From a virus: a DNA stretch of 29,877 nucleotides. The notes below the pieces were generated by a model, which ran no database searches, had not been told where the DNA came from, and saw nothing but the letters and a program-made list of their open reading frames with translations. The translations under genes and the position numbers were made by a program. Positions 1 to 8,397 of the stretch are shown here, in pieces; the first letter of the stretch is position 1, and each line of letters starts with the position of its first letter. The stretch spans positions 1 through 29,877 of IMG/VR virus record IMGVR_UViG_3300030399_000065, one strand, 5' to 3'.

Positions 1-33
1 CCGGATAAGTACCCTGTAGAAGAATTGGTTTAG
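1..33 (+). CDS. C-terminal end of an upstream gene (partial)
   Basis: Frame 1 is open from the window edge and reads PDKYPVEELV followed by TAG. The stop lies 25 bases before a strong intrinsic terminator, so this is probably the last ten residues of a gene whose body lies to the left. Because a terminator follows directly and connector-protein genes come next, a highly expressed head gene such as the major capsid protein is plausible, but nothing in ten residues identifies it. Confidence 0.5.
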   Translation, partial: PDKYPVEELV

Positions 34-58
34 GTTTATATTGTTTTTTATTTGATTA

Positions 59-85
59 AAGCGGGGCTGGTTACCCCGCTTTTTT
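59..85 (+). terminator. Intrinsic terminator
   Basis: The arms AAGCGGGG (59-66) and CCCCGCTT (74-81) pair perfectly around a 7-base loop, followed by a run of six T (80-85). It would end the transcript of the gene stopping at 33 and separate it from the connector/tail operon. Confidence 0.85.
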
Positions 86-103
86 ATTTGCGCATTATTT
101 CAC

Positions 104-111
104 TACATTTG
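104..111 (+). promoter_or_regulatory. Candidate Bacteroidota-type promoter (-7 element)
   Basis: TACATTTG matches the Bacteroidota -7 consensus TAnnTTTG exactly. It sits just after the terminator at 59-85 and just before the first connector gene. No good TTG -33 element lies at the usual distance. The same core, preceded by TTATTT, recurs near 18806 and 27112. Transcription would begin near 115-119, which bears on the start of the next gene. Confidence 0.4.
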
Positions 112-115
112 GTCA

Positions 116-826
116 ATGGTTAGCATGTACAACTTTATGTGGCAAAGGTTAGCGGTTTACAGCGCTAAATACCAATTACAGCAACCAGCCGTACAAGAGT
201 TTAACTCGACCATTGACGAAGTTCAGCGAGAATTAATATCCATGCTTGCTCCGTATGCAAACATGAATGAGAAAGTCCGGGCCCTTCTTGAACCGTGGAT
301 AAGGCGAATTTATGATACCAGCGATCAGAACGGCCAAATTGATTTTCCGCAAAGGGTTGGCGTTGAGGAAGAAGTCACAGAAACATTTTTCAGGGTTATT
401 TCCATGAGTGTAACCGGTGCTGGTGGCACGGCAACGCTTTTCCCTATTCACCCGATAATGGAGAGCGAGATAACCATCGCGCAGTTAATGCCGCAACGTG
501 CGCCCGATTTAACTAAAAACAGGGCGTATTATAATGTTTACGACGGTGTAATTCAATTGTATCCGATGCAGGGAATACCATATTTAATGTGGTATCTTGT
601 TTACCCCGTAGCGGCAATATTGGCTTTTAACTATGAAATGCAAAATGGCGAATATGTGCAGGTTTACGACCCCGATAATACTGTAGATTTGTATTGGAAC
701 GAAAACGCATCAAACATTTTGCTTTATATGCTTTTACAGAAATACGGTATCAGCGTCCGGGATGATCTTATAGCGGAGTTTGGGCGCATAGGTATCACTA
801 CTGCCATTGCCGAACCAGCGAAATGA
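116..826 (+). CDS. Connector/neck structural protein (crAss-like ring protein type)
   Basis: A 236-residue protein opening the rightward structural operon. The overall pattern resembles a structural family common in short-tailed Bacteroidota phages that forms the neck or ring between portal and tail: helical N-terminus, a DFP-containing strand near residue 75, a beta-rich centre with IQLYP, a second beta-rich part, then a helical end with LLQKYGISVRDD. This is recalled pattern similarity, not a search. Start codons are ATG at 116, 125 and 137. No Shine-Dalgarno sequence is visible. If the promoter at 104-111 is real, the message would start at about 117 and ATG 125 would be the true start; I keep the longest form. 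Its stop overlaps the next start in ATGA. Confidence 0.6.
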   Translation: MVSMYNFMWQRLAVYSAKYQLQQPAVQEFNSTIDEVQRELISMLAPYANMNEKVRALLEPWIRRIYDTSDQNGQIDFPQRVGVEEEVTETFFRVISMSVTGAGGTATLFPIHPIMESEITIAQLMPQRAPDLTKNRAYYNVYDGVIQLYPMQGIPYLMWYLVYPVAAILAFNYEMQNGEYVQVYDPDNTVDLYWNENASNILLYMLLQKYGISVRDDLIAEFGRIGITTAIAEPAK

Positions 827-1020
827 AAATACAACAGTTAGATGGATTAATGATAGGAAATCCTATACCCGGGATTACTATAGGACGGTACGATACCGTT
901 AATGGATGTATTTGCATAGTTCCCGATGAAGATGGGGATGTATTATTAGATAATGATGTAGAAAGCGGGGTATCAATTATGAAGTTCTTTAACAAAGAAA
1001 GCGGGGAGTGGGAATCATGA
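823..1020 (+). CDS. Small hypothetical protein (65 aa)
   Basis: A short protein linked to both neighbours by ATGA overlaps (823-826 upstream, 1017-1020 downstream), a strong sign of a real, translationally coupled gene. It is beta-rich and acidic in the middle (PDEDGDVLLDNDVESG) with no membrane segment or recognised motif. Placement between two connector proteins suggests a small virion or assembly factor, but its function is unknown. Confidence 0.7.
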   Translation: MKIQQLDGLMIGNPIPGITIGRYDTVNGCICIVPDEDGDVLLDNDVESGVSIMKFFNKESGEWES

Positions 1021-1640
1021 GCATTGACGAAATTTTGTACGAGGCTTTATTACGCGTGTCAGGAGGAGTTTTGACCGACGCAAGCAGTGTGCGCTATGGT
1101 GAGGCAAAATCTTACCTTGTAGCGGCTGTAAACTACGTACAATTGGGCAACTACTGGCTTGAAGGAAAGGCTGAGGGTGAGCATGCCGTAAACCTTATGA
1201 TGATGACGCCTTTTGACAATGTTGCTATTGAATATTCCACCACTCGTCAAAGGAGTTTCGCAATATTGCCAACGCCTGTTATCACACTTCCAAAAGGGCG
1301 CTCTTTAAACATCACCACAGAGGGCGGCAAAACATTGATCCCCCTGGCGATGGGCGACGAAGCCATGCAGGAGTTTTACGGTGAGCATAGCAAGCAGATT
1401 TATTACCAGTTGGAGGGTAATACCACCGTTTGGTTTTGGGGATTAGAAAACAACCCGTTTTTGGCGTTTATACGGCCCCGGTATATTGCCGACATTTCAG
1501 CCATGCCGGGGACAACGGAACTGCTTTTGCCCGCCAATGGCGAAAAGGACGTGTTAGACCTTCTTTTTAGTTGGCTGTCAGGGGAAAAGGCTGCACCAAA
1601 GAATTATGTTGAGGATGGTAAAGATAAATCAATGGCGTAA
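1017..1640 (+). CDS. Connector/neck structural protein (second ring-type protein)
   Basis: Pattern typical of a structural family next to the neck genes in short-tailed Bacteroidota phages: N-terminal helix pair with IDEILYEALLRVSGG, a beta domain with an LP-rich strand (AILPTPVITLPKG), a YYQLEGNTTVWFWG strand in the second half, and a hydrophilic tail ending near VEDGKDKS. I recall this family from crAss-like and related phages but could not search. ATG 1017 overlaps the preceding stop as ATGA and has a GGGGAGTGGGA tract just upstream, so I prefer it to the in-frame GTG at 1008. The product is 207 residues. Probable role: part of the ring stack between portal and tail. Confidence 0.6.
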   Translation: MSIDEILYEALLRVSGGVLTDASSVRYGEAKSYLVAAVNYVQLGNYWLEGKAEGEHAVNLMMMTPFDNVAIEYSTTRQRSFAILPTPVITLPKGRSLNITTEGGKTLIPLAMGDEAMQEFYGEHSKQIYYQLEGNTTVWFWGLENNPFLAFIRPRYIADISAMPGTTELLLPANGEKDVLDLLFSWLSGEKAAPKNYVEDGKDKSMA

Positions 1641-1642
1641 TC

Positions 1643-2389
1643 ATGGGAGCGGTATTCACAGATCAGGTTATAAAGGAAATGTGCCGGGAAACTGGCGAAC
1701 CAGGTTTCCACAACTATACCACCATGCAGGGGTATATGCTTGATTCTATCCGCGACCTTAATATCTTCTCAATGCCAACGTGGTCAGTAAAACTTTTGCC
1801 CATTACCTCTTTTAATACCTACGATTGGCCGAAGTGTTGTGTAAAGCCTATATTAACTGTTTTGGCGCGCGGGAACAACCGATACCTCATTTCGGTGAGC
1901 GACGATATTATGAATGTCACTATGCCCAATCAACCTGCTATAACCCCGACCGTAGACCCGATATGTGACGCTATGGAGGTAACAGGGCTTATTGGTCAAT
2001 ACGGGTGGGACATTTGGAGTTGGGGATTAGGGGAGCGATATGGCGTTGAAACGATGTTACCGCCGTTCGGACTTGTCATCCATGATAAAAAGAACAGGCA
2101 GTCGTACCTAAAAGGCTTTCAGGTTAATACCGGTGATCAGATTTATCTTTTTTTTAAAGACGATGGATTGGATACCTGTCCGGAAATTATACCAGCCGAA
2201 GTAAAAGAGGTAACAGAATTTTTTATTTTGATGAAATGGTTCCGGGTGCGTAACCCTAATTTATCCGCTGGAATGGATGAAAAGTATAAGGAACGTCTTT
2301 TCCGTGTTCAAAGGCTTTATTCGGACGGTGGTGAGGACGAATGGATAAGGAGCATGAATAGTAATACGATGTCGGCTCCGAAAATATAA
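1643..2389 (+). CDS. Tail hub/adaptor-like structural protein
   Basis: A 248-residue protein starting two bases after the preceding stop. The last third reads as a beta hairpin (FGLVIHDKKNRQ, GDQIYLFFKDDG), then an amphipathic helix after IPAEVKEV, then KYKERLFRVQRLYS near the end. This succession resembles adaptor or tail-hub proteins of crAss-like and related Bacteroidota phages, which fold an N-terminal helical bundle around a beta domain and end in a helix that contacts the portal or ring stack. The position between ring-type proteins and the muzzle-like gene fits. No catalytic motif is visible. Assignment is by pattern and order only. Confidence 0.5.
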   Translation: MGAVFTDQVIKEMCRETGEPGFHNYTTMQGYMLDSIRDLNIFSMPTWSVKLLPITSFNTYDWPKCCVKPILTVLARGNNRYLISVSDDIMNVTMPNQPAITPTVDPICDAMEVTGLIGQYGWDIWSWGLGERYGVETMLPPFGLVIHDKKNRQSYLKGFQVNTGDQIYLFFKDDGLDTCPEIIPAEVKEVTEFFILMKWFRVRNPNLSAGMDEKYKERLFRVQRLYSDGGEDEWIRSMNSNTMSAPKI

Positions 2390-2394
2390 ACAAT

Positions 2395-5300
2395 GTGGCA
2401 CAAGAAAAGAAAATTCAGATCCATACTTTTGAGGGTGCCATTAACACCGATGGGGCAGATGCCGGCCCTGCCGATCTTGCCATACAGCCTAATCAGGCCC
2501 GTTTTTTTATAAACTGTAGAATATACGGAATAGGCACAAAAGGAAAGGCTATCACTGTTCCCGGAAACCTGCAAATACCTTTCCTTCTCCCTGTCGGACA
2601 AAACCAGGCAATAGGCTGGGCCAACAAAGAAGATCAAAACACCTTTTACTGGATAAACTGGAACAGCAACGGCTATCACGGCATATACTGCTACAATGAC
2701 ACCAATCAGACGGTAACCCCCGTCCTGCTCAATATCACCCAAACCAACGGAGTTGATATTATGCAGCTCACCCAAACTAATCTCATCAACCACTTTGAGG
2801 TTATCAACGATAGCGGTAACGACCTCGGCTATTGGGTGGATGGAAATGTAAAGGCCAGAAAAACCAACCTTACAACCTGTATGAACGGCGGCTATGGGGC
2901 AGAAGTGTTGGAAGAATTTATAACCGCTTACAAACCTACTGGCCTGTACCCCCCTGTACCCGTTTATGGCACCGATATTAACACCAGCGCCAATTACCTG
3001 TATGCACAGCAGTATAAATTCTGCTACCGATTTTACTATGCCGATGGTGAGATAAGTAATACCAGCGACTTTTCAATTGTTCCAAAGCCTCCTGGAGAAT
3101 CTTACAACGGCGCTGATAATATTACGTATAACAACAACTTTATCACCGTTCCGGTTCCGACCGGCAGCGGAGACGTTACGCAGATCGAGATACTTGTTCA
3201 AATTCTAACCACCGCCGAAAACACCGGTTTTCTCTTGCCGTGGCAAAGTGCAATCATACTCAACAAACTAAATTCAGAGATAGCAGATAATACAACATTT
3301 AATTGGTCTTTTTATAATAACCTGCCATTAACCGCGGTAGATCAAAGCAAAGTAAACAGGCCATACTCATATCTGCCTGATGTTCCTAAATGCCAGTCAT
3401 TTGTTCAAAAGGCGATGACGTATGCCAATTTTCCGGAAGGAAAGCCTACTGTTACAATAGACGCTTCTGTGGTTGTCACTTCTCAAAACCTGTTTTTGCC
3501 CAGCGACACCGTACCGCAGTTAAACAAACCGGCATTTATCATTACCACATTAAGTATCACAAAAAAGGACGGATTGTTTGGGTTGGGGGGTTATTGGTAT
3601 ATTACCAACACAAGTTTTGAGGTTGGTTTTGATGTGAAGAAGGGAAATACCTTTGTTCTTATCGGAACCAATGGTTCACAGGATAACTACTACTATCCTG
3701 TTACTGCCGGGTATGGCGATACCGCCGAAACGATTGCAGCGCAAATAAAGGCATTTTTACGGAGTATAGGACGCGGCGTTCCGGATGGTCCCAACGGAAT
3801 TTCTAATGAAAGCACAGATGGTAGCGGTAATGTGTCGTGGGATTTCAGTTATCTTGGTCAATGGAACGCTAACGCAACAAGGTGGTCTGGTTCTGTCAAT
3901 CCGGTTAACTATTCTACTTTAGGGCAGGACGGGACAAGCGTAAATGTTATCAAGTCCGGTGGCTCCAAAAAATACGCCATTGTGCTGCAGGATAGCGATG
4001 GTCGAAAGTTTGGGGCATATACCGATGACGGTTTGCTTGCTGTAACACCCTTCCTCACCCAATGGGGAACAGACATTTTACAACAGCCAATTCATACGAT
4101 AAGCATTTTTTCAGTTCCTCCGCCGTGGGCGGTTGCCTGGTACCTTGTGCGTACATCTGATATTACAGGCGAAATTCAAATGCTTATTCAGCAGGTGAAC
4201 AATATTACCGTTGCCGGGGAAGGAACGTTTCTTGATCTTATTATTGGCAGCGTTTACACCTATCAGCTTATTCACCCGGATACTATTGTCCAATACCAGT
4301 TTCAGCGGGGCGACCGGGTTAGGCTTATTAAGAATGAGATTTCAGGTGATTTGTACCCATATTATGACACAGAGGTTTTAAGTTACATTCAAACGGAATT
4401 ACAAACGATAAACTCTCAAATTGTTTGTAATGGTACCGATTTGGTTGCACCAAGCGACGGGCCTAAAACAGATTATGTAGGAAAGAATATTATAATAAAT
4501 GGGGCCGAAAGGACAATAGTAAACATAGTTACTGTTTCCGGTACGGGATATTACACGGTTAACGAACCAATAAATCCAAATACAGCGAATTTTACTGTAC
4601 CAACCACTACAGCCACCTATGCAAGCTACCAGATCATTGACAGGCGCGGTATTATCCGCATAAACGAGCCTCCATCAAGCATTACACTCGCGGCCTTCTC
4701 GCTTGTAGAGGTTTACCACCCCCAAGCAAATGCAGCTAACGAGCAATCAAATGCGCAATATCAGAATTTCCAGGAGTGCGGCCTAAAATTCCCTATCCTT
4801 AACCCAGGCACACCACAGGCGGCATACGTGGGGAATGTTAATAATAATTCCGGCACCCCAAATCAAGACCCCACCGACCCTGCCGACTACCCTGCTATAG
4901 TACAGGTGACAGATGGAGAGGCTTATTTCCGTTTCCGGTTTCTGCCGACAAATGTACCTTTTGACCCAACCGATCCGTCCGATGTTCAGGGTATAATTGA
5001 CACCGTTGAGGATAGTAATTTTTCCGATTTCTACTGGTCAAATCTTTATAACCTCGGGCGTATCTATCCGCAGGATCAGGGGGCTGGTATGCAGTTATTT
5101 GACCAACGTGTACGCTTTTCCAATAATTTTATACAAGACACCAAAACAAACGGGCTTAATGATTTTGATAACACCGATCGGAAGGATTACAACGACCAGT
5201 ATGGCGCTATAAACCTCACAAAATACCGGAAGGGCGTTTTGTTGATGTATAAAGCTTTGCATACTACATGGACGCAGGTTTTAATGCGCCGTATCGTTTC

Positions 5301-6570
5301 CAATTCAGGTGAGGTGGGCCTGGCCACATCAGATGCGTTGCTTAACGACCTTGAATATTCCGAACTCGAGGTGGGTATAGGGGATAATGGCGAAAGTTGG
5401 TTTGAGAGTGACGGTCATTATTATTTCGGTTCAACCAATTCAGGAATATTTGTAAGGCAGGCACAAGACGGCTCTATACCTATTTCAGAGATTTATAACT
5501 TCGACCAGGGTGCCAGGGCGTTTCTTTCAGAGGTGGCTAAATATAATCTCCCCATGCCAGGCGGTTTTGACAGAACAAATAAAGATGCCATTTGGAGTTG
5601 CCCGGCTTACATCCAATATCTGTTTAATAGCGGATTTTTACCGAGCCAGTGGCAGACGGCTATAGCGCCTTACCCAATCGGCACCACATGGGTAGTAAGC
5701 CAACAGCCCTCCAATAGTACTGCTACCGTTTCAGGACAGCAAATAAACATTACAGGCACTAACACTTTAGGGGACGATTATTTTTTGTATTACGGAAATA
5801 TTCCAGGCGGCGGGACAACGCCGATAATGAAATTCTGTTTTACAGTCGTTGCACCACCGCCGCAGCCGACAGGATGGACGCAACAGACCAACACTGCTTA
5901 TTGCTTACAATCCGGCGGACAAAATACCGGCATGCAAGGATGGACTGTCCTTAATCAGATTTATTTAGGCAGCGGGTCTTTGACAGGCCTTAACATGCCT
6001 AACATTCAAAATATATCGCCGCAGGCTATCGTTCCTAATACCAATAACATTACTTATAATGCGAATAGTAGCCCGGCACCAAGCGGAGGCAGCAATGGCG
6101 ACGTTTGGTATAATGCGCCCGTGGATGTCCTTTATGCAAAGATTGCCGGAACCTGGACAATACTGACAAACAGGTTCGCCAATCAATATTATATTGCGCC
6201 GATACAGAACTTAACATCTTGCCCGTTGCCTGCACCAACAGCTTATTTTTCAGTTTACTCGCAGTATAATGTCAATATTTCAGGTGTAAACAACGGAACA
6301 ACCACAGGCACACCAGCGGCGCTGAATACTTTGGCTATGACCAATGGGCAGACTGTAAATGCTGTTTATACAACCACAGGCGGATCCGGAACTACGGTTG
6401 TGGTTACTTATTCCGGCACACCGGCAATACCGGGACATACTTACTTCCAATTGATTGTAAATGGTGTGGTAGAAGATACCCAATTGGTGACAGGAGGTAG
6501 CGTAACTTTGACATACACAACATCGGCAACAAGTCCAACACCTGTAGCGATTGACGTAATTACAATGTAG
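2395..6570 (+). CDS. Large muzzle-like tail protein, N-terminal and central part
   Basis: A 1391-residue protein resembling the muzzle protein that caps the short tail of crAss-like phages. It starts at GTG 2395; the ATG at 2393 is in another frame. Recognisable stretches: an N-terminal segment FEGAINTDGADAG with NCRIYG near residue 40; YQFQRGDRVRLI near 630; a block with QLFDQRVRFSNN (near 905) and NGLNDF; ESDGHYYFGSTNSGIFVR near 1005; and PGGFDRTNKDAIW near 1056. In related proteins the last is followed soon by an FDE..K.W.S strand, but here about 335 residues of beta-rich, Thr/Asn/Gly-rich sequence follow instead and the reading frame stops. The missing C-terminal part is in the next gene. 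The inserted region includes a fibre-like module at about residues 1225-1260. Confidence 0.65.
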   Translation: MAQEKKIQIHTFEGAINTDGADAGPADLAIQPNQARFFINCRIYGIGTKGKAITVPGNLQIPFLLPVGQNQAIGWANKEDQNTFYWINWNSNGYHGIYCYNDTNQTVTPVLLNITQTNGVDIMQLTQTNLINHFEVINDSGNDLGYWVDGNVKARKTNLTTCMNGGYGAEVLEEFITAYKPTGLYPPVPVYGTDINTSANYLYAQQYKFCYRFYYADGEISNTSDFSIVPKPPGESYNGADNITYNNNFITVPVPTGSGDVTQIEILVQILTTAENTGFLLPWQSAIILNKLNSEIADNTTFNWSFYNNLPLTAVDQSKVNRPYSYLPDVPKCQSFVQKAMTYANFPEGKPTVTIDASVVVTSQNLFLPSDTVPQLNKPAFIITTLSITKKDGLFGLGGYWYITNTSFEVGFDVKKGNTFVLIGTNGSQDNYYYPVTAGYGDTAETIAAQIKAFLRSIGRGVPDGPNGISNESTDGSGNVSWDFSYLGQWNANATRWSGSVNPVNYSTLGQDGTSVNVIKSGGSKKYAIVLQDSDGRKFGAYTDDGLLAVTPFLTQWGTDILQQPIHTISIFSVPPPWAVAWYLVRTSDITGEIQMLIQQVNNITVAGEGTFLDLIIGSVYTYQLIHPDTIVQYQFQRGDRVRLIKNEISGDLYPYYDTEVLSYIQTELQTINSQIVCNGTDLVAPSDGPKTDYVGKNIIINGAERTIVNIVTVSGTGYYTVNEPINPNTANFTVPTTTATYASYQIIDRRGIIRINEPPSSITLAAFSLVEVYHPQANAANEQSNAQYQNFQECGLKFPILNPGTPQAAYVGNVNNNSGTPNQDPTDPADYPAIVQVTDGEAYFRFRFLPTNVPFDPTDPSDVQGIIDTVEDSNFSDFYWSNLYNLGRIYPQDQGAGMQLFDQRVRFSNNFIQDTKTNGLNDFDNTDRKDYNDQYGAINLTKYRKGVLLMYKALHTTWTQVLMRRIVSNSGEVGLATSDALLNDLEYSELEVGIGDNGESWFESDGHYYFGSTNSGIFVRQAQDGSIPISEIYNFDQGARAFLSEVAKYNLPMPGGFDRTNKDAIWSCPAYIQYLFNSGFLPSQWQTAIAPYPIGTTWVVSQQPSNSTATVSGQQINITGTNTLGDDYFLYYGNIPGGGTTPIMKFCFTVVAPPPQPTGWTQQTNTAYCLQSGGQNTGMQGWTVLNQIYLGSGSLTGLNMPNIQNISPQAIVPNTNNITYNANSSPAPSGGSNGDVWYNAPVDVLYAKIAGTWTILTNRFANQYYIAPIQNLTSCPLPAPTAYFSVYSQYNVNISGVNNGTTTGTPAALNTLAMTNGQTVNAVYTTTGGSGTTVVVTYSGTPAIPGHTYFQLIVNGVVEDTQLVTGGSVTLTYTTSATSPTPVAIDVITM

Positions 6571-6573
6571 GCT

Positions 6574-7503
6574 ATGGCGACAAATTTTCAAATAATACAA
6601 GGAGCAACGGGTATAGCAAATCCATCAACGGCTATACTTGCTTCCGGCTGGACGGTAAATAATGAAACACTAAGTCATTCAGGTTGCAATCCCGGCACCA
6701 CAACCGCGTTGCAAACCTTTGGCCTTGTTGTCGGCCGTCAGTACGTTTTTACCTATTCTATTTCAGGATTAACAAGTGGCGGAGTGCAGTTTATTGCCGG
6801 AACAACAGAGGGTACTTATAATAATGCCAACGGAACATTTACCCAAACCTTAACCGTTGAAGGCAGTCCATATTTATCTTTTTATTCCGATGGCGTTGCC
6901 ACAGTTGAGTTATTGTCTTTCTATGATCTGCTTTTAGGACCGCAGGCTGGGATAACCATTTCATTCAACGAAACGCAAAAGAAGTGGGTTTCTAATAAGT
7001 CACATCAGCCTGAGCTCTACGTAAAATTCCTTGACGACTTATTCACATTTTATCAAGGCAGTTTGTGGAAAGAGGGCGCAGGCGCACTGCAAAACAATTT
7101 TTTCGGGGTGCAGTATTCTTCGCAGATCACATTTATATTTAATCAGGATTATAAAACAAATAAGCTTTGGTATAATTTACGTTTTGACAGTACAGGTAAT
7201 TGGTATGTGGCGCAGATGAGCACACCGCCGAACGATCAGTTCCCTAATGGCATGACGAGTGTATTGACCAGTAAAAATATTAAAAGTATCGACGGAAAAT
7301 TGTGGGCTGATATTTTGAGAGACATGAATGACCCTAATTTTTACAATATAACCGATCCGGGAATTAGGGCAGCGGTGGCATTGTTTCAGGGGCGCAGGAT
7401 GCAGGGGCCGATACTTATAGTCACCTTGCAGTGTGATGATGTCACTCCGGCCACCATAGCAAGCATAGAGGCGTATTATACCGACGTGATGAAAAGTTTA
7501 TAG
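6574..7503 (+). CDS. Detached C-terminal part of the muzzle-like protein
   Basis: A 309-residue protein starting three bases after the stop of the large muzzle-like gene. Residues 1-125 are a beta-rich module (carbohydrate-binding or Ig type in appearance). From residue 129 it reads ISFNETQKKWVSNKSHQPEL, then LFTFYQGSLW, FFGVQYSSQITFIFNQ and a helix with WADILRDMND, ending in a beta stretch with RMQGPILIVTLQ. This order is the usual C-terminal end of one-piece muzzle-like proteins, where it directly follows a GGFD segment like that at residue 1056 of the preceding gene. I infer that the two products assemble into one structural unit. The alternative is a separate minor tail protein that shares the domain. 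Confidence 0.6.
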   Translation: MATNFQIIQGATGIANPSTAILASGWTVNNETLSHSGCNPGTTTALQTFGLVVGRQYVFTYSISGLTSGGVQFIAGTTEGTYNNANGTFTQTLTVEGSPYLSFYSDGVATVELLSFYDLLLGPQAGITISFNETQKKWVSNKSHQPELYVKFLDDLFTFYQGSLWKEGAGALQNNFFGVQYSSQITFIFNQDYKTNKLWYNLRFDSTGNWYVAQMSTPPNDQFPNGMTSVLTSKNIKSIDGKLWADILRDMNDPNFYNITDPGIRAAVALFQGRRMQGPILIVTLQCDDVTPATIASIEAYYTDVMKSL

Positions 7504-7505
7504 AT

Positions 7506-7913
7506 ATGGCAACCAATCCTTTTGACCCAACAGAGACGGCCGCCGCAGTAACGGGGGCGAAGCCTATAAAGGCGACAGGTGGCACAAAACCGGGACACCA
7601 CCCGCCTCCAAAGAAAAAAATAGCAGCGCCAGCCCAGGCGCAAGTTACACCAACGGATAACTTTCCAAAACCAGGTGACCCTTATTGGAAAACACACCCA
7701 ATAATGACAGAGCATAGTGATGGTACGGTTAGGCAATGGGGAGAAGATACGATACCGCACGTACAAAACCCAAATTTATTGCCAAAACAGATGTTGCCGC
7801 CTCAACCGGTGATGTCTGATAAGGCAGCAGGGTTATCAAGCACTTATTATCCCTCTCAAAATCAAAACAAGGGCAAAGCTATACCAACAATAAAATCTAA
7901 TAATAATCAGTAA
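7506..7913 (+). CDS. Pro/Lys-rich hypothetical protein (135 aa)
   Basis: Starts two bases after the preceding stop. The sequence is low in complexity and rich in Pro, Lys, Thr and Gln (PGHHPPPKKKIAAPAQAQ near residue 30) with no hydrophobic core, so it is probably disordered. Position among virion genes suggests a minor virion or assembly protein. The first residues (MATN) match those of the preceding protein, which may be chance. Function is unknown. Confidence 0.6.
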   Translation: MATNPFDPTETAAAVTGAKPIKATGGTKPGHHPPPKKKIAAPAQAQVTPTDNFPKPGDPYWKTHPIMTEHSDGTVRQWGEDTIPHVQNPNLLPKQMLPPQPVMSDKAAGLSSTYYPSQNQNKGKAIPTIKSNNNQ

Positions 7914-7923
7914 GTTTGTGTCT

Positions 7924-8397
7924 ATGGAAGAAACCTTACAACTCGCTTTCGATTATCACCTCACCCTTGATGCTATTGAGTATTTAATGAAGGAAATGGG
8001 GTCGGTTGATATTCCCCATAGCGGTGTTTTTTCTCCCGGCATGTACACCCGGTCAATCATCGTACCCCCCGATTATTACCTGTTAAGTTATATCCATAAA
8101 ACCAAGCACCAGTTTATTCTTTCCTACGGAAAAATAGTTATTTACACCCCCGACGAGGGCATGGTATTCATTCAGGGACCATTTTTGGGTATGACAGAAG
8201 CCGGAACGCAGCGTTTCGCTAAAACCCTCTCACTGATCGCCTGGACCACAATACACCCGACAAGCATACAACCAGCCGATGACAGTGAAGAAGCATTTAA
8301 AGAAGCGGAAAAGCTTGTGGAGGCAGAATTATTTGAAACACATGAAAACATTTTCTTAATTAAAGCAGAGAAAGGAGATAAATTATGTCTGGCGTAA
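7924..8397 (+). CDS. Cupin-like phage protein
   Basis: A 157-residue protein. The centre has the alternation of a small phage protein family with a cupin fold: IVPPDYYLLSYIHKTKHQ, FILSYGKIVIYTPDEGMVF, then AGTQRFAKTLSLIAWTTIHP, which resembles the common form PGT.R.g.a.ed..WttvH. Two His (in IHKTKH) lie where cupins place metal ligands, but no activity can be claimed. The last 45 residues are acidic and helical. Start: ATG 7924 chosen over the in-frame GTG at 7918; neither has a clear ribosome binding site. The 3' end overlaps the next gene by 13 bases. It lies inside the virion operon, so a virion or assembly role is likely. Confidence 0.55.
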   Translation: MEETLQLAFDYHLTLDAIEYLMKEMGSVDIPHSGVFSPGMYTRSIIVPPDYYLLSYIHKTKHQFILSYGKIVIYTPDEGMVFIQGPFLGMTEAGTQRFAKTLSLIAWTTIHPTSIQPADDSEEAFKEAEKLVEAELFETHENIFLIKAEKGDKLCLA

